From Gammaproteobacteria bacterium (GTDB taxonomy: Bacteria > Pseudomonadota > Gammaproteobacteria > Granulosicoccales > Granulosicoccaceae): a DNA stretch of 13,069 bases. The number at the start of each line of letters is the position of its first letter. The first letter of the stretch is position 1. The stretch covers positions 1 through 13,069 of the forward strand of contig JAGRHW010000056.1 of assembly GCA_020444765.1 (NCBI GenBank). Reading direction: 5' to 3'. The notes beneath the pieces were generated by a model. It saw only the letters and a list, made by a program, of their open reading frames with translations, was not told where the DNA came from and did not search any database. Below are positions 5,751 through 13,069 of this stretch, in pieces. The translations under genes were made by a program, and so were the position numbers.

Positions 5751-8700
5751 ATGCGACTAAGTCGAATAAAACTTGCCGGATTCAAGTCTTTTGTAGACCC
5801 GACGCCGATCAAGCTGCCCAGCAATCTCGTCGGCATCGTCGGACCCAACGGCTGCGGTAAATCCAACACCATCGATGCCGTGCGCTGGGTAATGGGCGAA
5901 TCGTCCGCCAAGCATCTGCGCGGCGAGTCCATGGACGACGTTATTTTCACCGGCTCGAGCGCCAGAAAACCTGTCGGCCAGGCCTCGGTAGAGCTGGTGT
6001 TCGACAACAGCGACGGTACACTCGGCGGGCAATACGCGCAATATTCCGAAATCTCGATTCGCCGTCAGGTGGCGCGTGACGGACAATCCGCCTATTTTCT
6101 CAACGGCAGCCGCTGTCGTCGCCGGGATATCACGGATATCTTTCTCGGCACCGGTCTCGGGCCGCGCAGTTACGCGATTATAGAACAAGGCATGATCTCG
6201 CGCCTGATCGAGGCCAAGCCCGAGGACCTGCGGGTCTACCTGGAAGAGGCGGCCGGTATTTCCAAGTACAAGGAACGGCGCCGGGAAACGGAAAACCGCA
6301 TCCGCCATACACGTGACAATCTCGATCGCCTGAACGATCTGCGCGAGGAAGTCGACAAACAGCTTGCGCGTCTCAAACGCCAATCCACGATCGCGGAAAA
6401 GTACAAGGGCCTTAAAGCCGAGGAACGGCAGGTCAGAGCCCAGTTGCTGGGTTTGCGCTGGAAAGCCTATCACGGGCAAATCGACGGTCGCGACCAGGCG
6501 ATTCGCGAAGGCGAGATTCGGCTTGAAGAGCTGATTGCCGGACAGCGCTCCGAAGAGGCGGCCATCGAAAAGGATCGCACGCTGCAGATCGCCGCGGGTG
6601 ATGAATTCAACAAGGTTCAGACGCAGTTCTACACCCTGGGCGCGGATATCAGCCGCCTAGAGCAGACTATTCAGCATCAACGCGAAAACCGTCAGCGGCA
6701 AACACGCGAGCTGGATCAGGTCGAACAGTCGATTCGCGAGGCCGAGGCTCACATTACGCAGGATGAGCAGCGCATCAGCGAGCTGACTGAAAGCATGCTG
6801 GCCGACGAACCGGCCTTCGAGAAACTGCAGAAGAGTCAGCAGTATTCCGCCGAAGTGCTGGTCGAGGCGGAGCAGTCGCTTGGCGAGTGGCAGAGCCGCT
6901 GGGAACAGTTCAACCAGCGCAGTAACGAACCGACCCAGACCGCTCAGGTGGAACTGTCGCGGATGGATCAGCTGGAACGGAATCTGGACGAGCTCGGCAA
7001 ACGTATCCAGCGACTGGAGTCCGAACAGACATCGCTCGATACCCGGGAACTGTCGGCGGAAATTGAGGAATTGATCGGTCTGGAAGTCACCGCGCAGGCA
7101 CAGGAACAACGCCTGCAAACCGATCTGCAAAACAGCCTGGAAAACCTGCAGCGGGTACGTGACACCCAGCAGGATATAGCCGCACAACTCGATGAGGCGC
7201 GAGGTCAGTCGCAATCGCTGCGTGGCCGCAAAGCCTCGCTGGAAGCCTTGCAGCAGGCCGCGCTCGGCCAGGATGACCGGGGCGCCATCGAATGGCTGCA
7301 GCGTAACGGTCTGGCGGACAAGCCACGGCTGGCACAACAGATCAAGGTTGCGCCCGGCTGGGAAAAAGCCGCCGAAGCGGTGCTCGGTCCGCATCTCGAA
7401 GCGGTCTGCGTCGAGGGCCTGGAAGGCGTTGCCGGCGTGCTGGTGGATTTTTCCCACGGCAAGCTGTCGCTGGTGGAAATGGCTGCGCGCAATGACGTGT
7501 CGGTGATCCGCGGCGATATGCTGTACGAGAAAATCGAGTCGCCCCTGCCGCTGAGCGATTTGATGGCGGGGATTTTCGTCAGCGATACGCTGGAAGCGGC
7601 GCTCAGTCTGCGGCACAAGCTGGGCGACGGTGAGTCGATCGTTACCCGGCGCGGTATCTGGGTCGGCAAGACCTGGTTACGGATTGGCGAAACGGATAAG
7701 GAAGCCGGGGTATTGCTGCGCGAGCAAGAGCTCAAGGATGTCGAGGGCGCGTTGGCCCAGGCCGAGGAGCGCGTCGATCATCTGCAGGATGAACTGGAGG
7801 TCTTTACCAATCGTCTGCAGGAGGCGGAAAGCCGCCGGGAAACCAATCAGCATGCGCTCAATCAGGGCCTGCGCGAGTTATCTGAAACGCGCGCCGGACT
7901 GAGTGGCAAACAACATCGTCTCGAACAGGCCGAGCAACGGCGCAAGCGGCTGCTGGAAGAACTCAACGATGCCCGTCTGCAGCAGGAACAGTCCAACGAA
8001 GAGCTGCTGATGGCCCGCGAGCGCCGGGCCGAAGCCCTGCTGATGGTCGAGGAGTTCGCCAACGAGCGTGAGCAGTTGCAACAGGAGCGCGACAGTCTGC
8101 GCCAGGCACTGGAAAACGCCCGTCGACAGGCGAGCAGCGATCGGGATGCCGGTCAGGAAATCGCCATTCGCGTCGAGTCCATGCGTTCGAGCAAGACGGC
8201 CACCGAACAGAATCTGCAGCGTATGCGCGCGCAGATCAGCCATTTGCTGTTGCGCCGTGATGAGCTGGCGCGGGCCCTGAGCGATCAGGACGATCCAGCC
8301 GAAGACCAGCAGGCCGATCTGGAAAACCTCCTTGAGCAGCGACTTGTTTGCGAAAAATCGCTGAGCTCGGTGCGCGGTGAGGTCGAGACTATCGATCAGC
8401 GCCTGCGAGAACACGAGCAGTCACGTGTGCGTTACGAAAAACAGGTCCAAACTTTACGCGAGGAATTGCAGAAGGAACGCCTTGAAACCCAGGAAGTCCG
8501 GGTGCGGATCAAGACCATGGAAGAGCAGATTGCCGAAGCGGGCTTCGTGCGCGACGCCTTGCTGGAGACGCTGCCCGAGGACGCCGGCCAGGACGACTGG
8601 GAAGCCAGGGTCAGTGAGCTGGAGCGCAGTATCTCGCGGCTCGGCCCGATCAATCTAGCGGCCATCGACGAGTACAAGGAGCAGCTGGAACGCAAGGACT

Positions 8701-9254
8701 ATCTGGACAGCCAGCACGCCGATGTTATCGAGGCGCTTGAAACGCTGGAGTCGGCGATTGCCAAGATTGACCGCGAAACCCGCTCACGCTTCCGTGAAAC
8801 CTTTGACAAGGTCAACACCAAGCTGCAGGAATTCTTTCCGCGCCTGTTTGGCGGCGGTCAGGCGATGCTGGAGATGACCGGCGACGATCTGCTCAATACC
8901 GGGGTTGCAATATTGGCACGGCCGCCGGGCAAGCGCGTGAGTAATATTCATCTGCTTTCCGGCGGCGAAAAAGCCTTGACTGCGGTGGCGATGGTGTTTG
9001 CCTTTTTCGAGCTCAATCCGTCACCGTTCTGCATGCTTGACGAGGTCGATGCGCCGCTGGATGATGCCAACGTCGGGCGCTTTTGCGCGCTGGTCAAGGA
9101 GATGTCGGAGCGTGTACAGTTTATCTTTATCACGCATAACAAGGTCACCATGGAGCTGTCGGATCAGTTGATGGGCGTGACGATGCAGGAGCCCGGCGTG
9201 TCCAGGCTGGTTGCCGTGGATGTGGAAGAGGCGGCGCGGATGGTCGAGGCATGA
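5751..9254 (+). CDS. smc: Chromosome partition protein Smc
   Basis: Smc is the ATPase core of the Smc-ScpAB condensin that compacts and helps separate chromosomes. The 1167-residue product has every expected part. The N-terminal head starts with the family opening MRLSRIKLAGFKSF and carries Walker A GPNGCGKS at 31-38. A conserved EQGM-containing segment follows at about 145. Long coiled coils (about 165-500 and 655-1000, rich in Glu, Gln, Arg and Leu) flank a hinge at about 505-655. The C-terminal head has the signature LSGGE at 1069-1073 and Walker B LDEVDAPLDD with D1097 and E1098. I chose the ATG at 5751 because homologues start with this sequence; an in-frame GTG at 5694 would add 19 unrelated residues. 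GAGGA at 5734-5738 is a somewhat distant ribosome site. Presence of Smc instead of MukB points away from enterics. scpA and scpB are not in the window. Confidence 0.97.
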   Translation: MRLSRIKLAGFKSFVDPTPIKLPSNLVGIVGPNGCGKSNTIDAVRWVMGESSAKHLRGESMDDVIFTGSSARKPVGQASVELVFDNSDGTLGGQYAQYSEISIRRQVARDGQSAYFLNGSRCRRRDITDIFLGTGLGPRSYAIIEQGMISRLIEAKPEDLRVYLEEAAGISKYKERRRETENRIRHTRDNLDRLNDLREEVDKQLARLKRQSTIAEKYKGLKAEERQVRAQLLGLRWKAYHGQIDGRDQAIREGEIRLEELIAGQRSEEAAIEKDRTLQIAAGDEFNKVQTQFYTLGADISRLEQTIQHQRENRQRQTRELDQVEQSIREAEAHITQDEQRISELTESMLADEPAFEKLQKSQQYSAEVLVEAEQSLGEWQSRWEQFNQRSNEPTQTAQVELSRMDQLERNLDELGKRIQRLESEQTSLDTRELSAEIEELIGLEVTAQAQEQRLQTDLQNSLENLQRVRDTQQDIAAQLDEARGQSQSLRGRKASLEALQQAALGQDDRGAIEWLQRNGLADKPRLAQQIKVAPGWEKAAEAVLGPHLEAVCVEGLEGVAGVLVDFSHGKLSLVEMAARNDVSVIRGDMLYEKIESPLPLSDLMAGIFVSDTLEAALSLRHKLGDGESIVTRRGIWVGKTWLRIGETDKEAGVLLREQELKDVEGALAQAEERVDHLQDELEVFTNRLQEAESRRETNQHALNQGLRELSETRAGLSGKQHRLEQAEQRRKRLLEELNDARLQQEQSNEELLMARERRAEALLMVEEFANEREQLQQERDSLRQALENARRQASSDRDAGQEIAIRVESMRSSKTATEQNLQRMRAQISHLLLRRDELARALSDQDDPAEDQQADLENLLEQRLVCEKSLSSVRGEVETIDQRLREHEQSRVRYEKQVQTLREELQKERLETQEVRVRIKTMEEQIAEAGFVRDALLETLPEDAGQDDWEARVSELERSISRLGPINLAAIDEYKEQLERKDYLDSQHADVIEALETLESAIAKIDRETRSRFRETFDKVNTKLQEFFPRLFGGGQAMLEMTGDDLLNTGVAILARPPGKRVSNIHLLSGGEKALTAVAMVFAFFELNPSPFCMLDEVDAPLDDANVGRFCALVKEMSERVQFIFITHNKVTMELSDQLMGVTMQEPGVSRLVAVDVEEAARMVEA

Positions 9255-9323
9255 CGACACTGCGTGCGGGGCGGGCCGCTTGTTTTTCCGACACTAAAAT
9301 TCAAGTTAAGAGCTGATAAACCT

Positions 9324-10187
9324 ATGGAACATTTTCGCTGGATATTGTTGATCGCCGGGTTGTTGCTACTGGTGTATATTTATTTGTCCGGACGAAACAA
9401 ACGCAATGGTACGAATTATCTCTCGGGGCGGTCGAAGGATGATGCTGACCCCTTGTTTACCGATCATCGCAGCGAACGCAAAATGTCTGACCGTGGCGAG
9501 CCATTCCAGACGGCCCAGGATTTCGATGACTTCGACCCGATTCCGGGTGACGAGGAGCAGCCGTTCGATGAGGATCTGGATTTTTTCAAGCCGCTGGAAG
9601 GCATGCCGGAGCCGCGTGGCAGCCAGTCGCAGACTCGCCTGTTTTCATCGATCGCCGAAAAAATTGAGGCATTCAGCGCCAGGTTGACGCCAAAGCGCAA
9701 GGAGCGTATCGAAGCGTCGGCGGCGCGCGCGAAAAACAAGAATCCGGCCGAAGCCGGCGAAGAAAAAATCATTTCCCTCAACGTGATGGCCTATGACGAC
9801 GATGTGCTGGATGGCGCCGAGTTGTACGCGGTGTTCAGTCAACGCGGCTATGAATTCGGCGATATGGGTCTGTTTCATTCGCGCTACAAGGGGCGGACTA
9901 TTTTTTCCATCGTCAATATGGTCGAACCGGGCAGTTTCGAGCTTGAGACGATCGACTCCCTGCAAACGCCGGGCATTACCCTGTTTCTGCAATTGCCGGG
10001 GCCGATTGCCGCCGACGTGTTGTTCGAAGTGCTGGTTTCGGAAGCCAGCGACATTGCCCGCGCGCTTGGCGCGACTGTACGCGACAGTCAGCGCAGCACC
10101 CTGACCAAACAGACTATCCAGCATTTGCGTGAAAGCATTTATGAATACATGCACCGGGAAAAATACTTTGGTTCCCGGCCGCATTGA
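9324..10187 (+). CDS. zipA: Cell division protein ZipA
   Basis: ZipA tethers the FtsZ ring to the inner membrane early in division. The 287-residue product has the standard order: one N-terminal membrane anchor (WILLIAGLLLLVYIYLSG, about 6-23), a charged linker with an acidic stretch (68-90), and the C-terminal FtsZ-binding domain at about 146-280. Family landmarks in that domain are MGLFHSRY (181-188), VNMVEPGSFE (197-206) and PGITLFLQLPGP (216-227). It is shorter than E. coli ZipA (328), the difference being in the linker, which lacks the long Pro/Gln-rich run. The open frame extends upstream to a GTG at 9264, but the ATG at 9324 puts the membrane anchor at the N-terminus as in homologues; AAGAG at 9308-9312 is a weak, distant ribosome site. 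It follows smc by 69 bp and precedes ligA by 21 bp. Confidence 0.95.
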   Translation: MEHFRWILLIAGLLLLVYIYLSGRNKRNGTNYLSGRSKDDADPLFTDHRSERKMSDRGEPFQTAQDFDDFDPIPGDEEQPFDEDLDFFKPLEGMPEPRGSQSQTRLFSSIAEKIEAFSARLTPKRKERIEASAARAKNKNPAEAGEEKIISLNVMAYDDDVLDGAELYAVFSQRGYEFGDMGLFHSRYKGRTIFSIVNMVEPGSFELETIDSLQTPGITLFLQLPGPIAADVLFEVLVSEASDIARALGATVRDSQRSTLTKQTIQHLRESIYEYMHREKYFGSRPH

Positions 10188-12242
<2,055 letters not shown>

Positions 12243-12264
12243 ATTGCCGGCCGTCGGCCAGAGA

Positions 12265-12296
12265 TTGTGTGAGCGCCTGCACACTTGTGTTACAAT
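12265..12296 (+). promoter_or_regulatory. Probable extended -10 promoter of dapB
   Basis: TGTTACAAT (12288-12296) is an extended -10 element (TGn plus TACAAT, five of six to consensus), about 40 bp before the dapB ATG. TTGTGT at 12265-12270 would be a -35 at a long 20-bp spacing, so the extended -10 probably carries most of the strength. ACACTTGTGT (12281-12290), a 10-bp palindrome, overlaps the spacer and could be an operator. Confidence 0.45.
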
Positions 12297-12302
12297 CCTT
12301 AA

Positions 12303-13069
<767 letters not shown>

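Noticed and set aside
6657..7616. 319-residue minus-strand frame inside smc
   Set aside because: It is a mirror frame of GC-rich coiled-coil codons, rich in Leu, Gln, Arg and Phe, with no recognisable protein.

Overview
The window is a stretch of chromosome from a gammaproteobacterium outside the enterics. It has moderately high GC and mostly housekeeping genes. The lineage call rests on three things. It encodes a canonical Smc rather than MukB. It has ZipA, a division protein largely confined to Gammaproteobacteria. It has PdxB, a marker of the DXP-dependent route to vitamin B6. I cannot name the genus.

Layout. (1) 1-1309, plus strand: the 3' part of pstB, then phoU, which is the tail of a phosphate-uptake (pst-phoU) operon whose start lies outside the window. 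(2) 1310-1707: about 400 bp without a convincing gene, holding one good hairpin and a 15-bp palindrome just before the next gene. (3) 1708-2496, plus strand: an exported, cysteine-free, beta-rich protein of unknown function, the only gene here I cannot assign. (4) 2580-3731, minus strand: pdxB, convergent with the orphan gene. (5) 3864-5468, minus strand: a two-gene unit of cysZ followed 3 bp later by a secreted M23 peptidase with an intact active site. (6) 5469-5750: the divergent region between cysZ and smc, with a palindrome on the cysZ side and a plausible sigma70 promoter on the smc side. (7) 5751-12242, plus strand: smc-zipA-ligA with short gaps (69 and 21 bp), joining chromosome organisation, Z-ring anchoring and DNA ligation. 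(8) 12336-end: the 5' part of dapB (lysine and diaminopimelate synthesis), apparently with its own extended -10 promoter.

How the parts relate: smc, zipA and ligA serve the chromosome and division cycle. dapB and the M23 peptidase both bear on peptidoglycan, one by supplying its precursor and the other by cutting it. cysZ and pst-phoU handle sulfate and phosphate. I found no tRNA, rRNA, CRISPR array, insertion sequence, phage gene or toxin-antitoxin pair, and no evidence of a new multi-gene system. The best leads are the orphan exported protein with its upstream palindrome, the cysZ-side palindrome, and the hairpin downstream of phoU.
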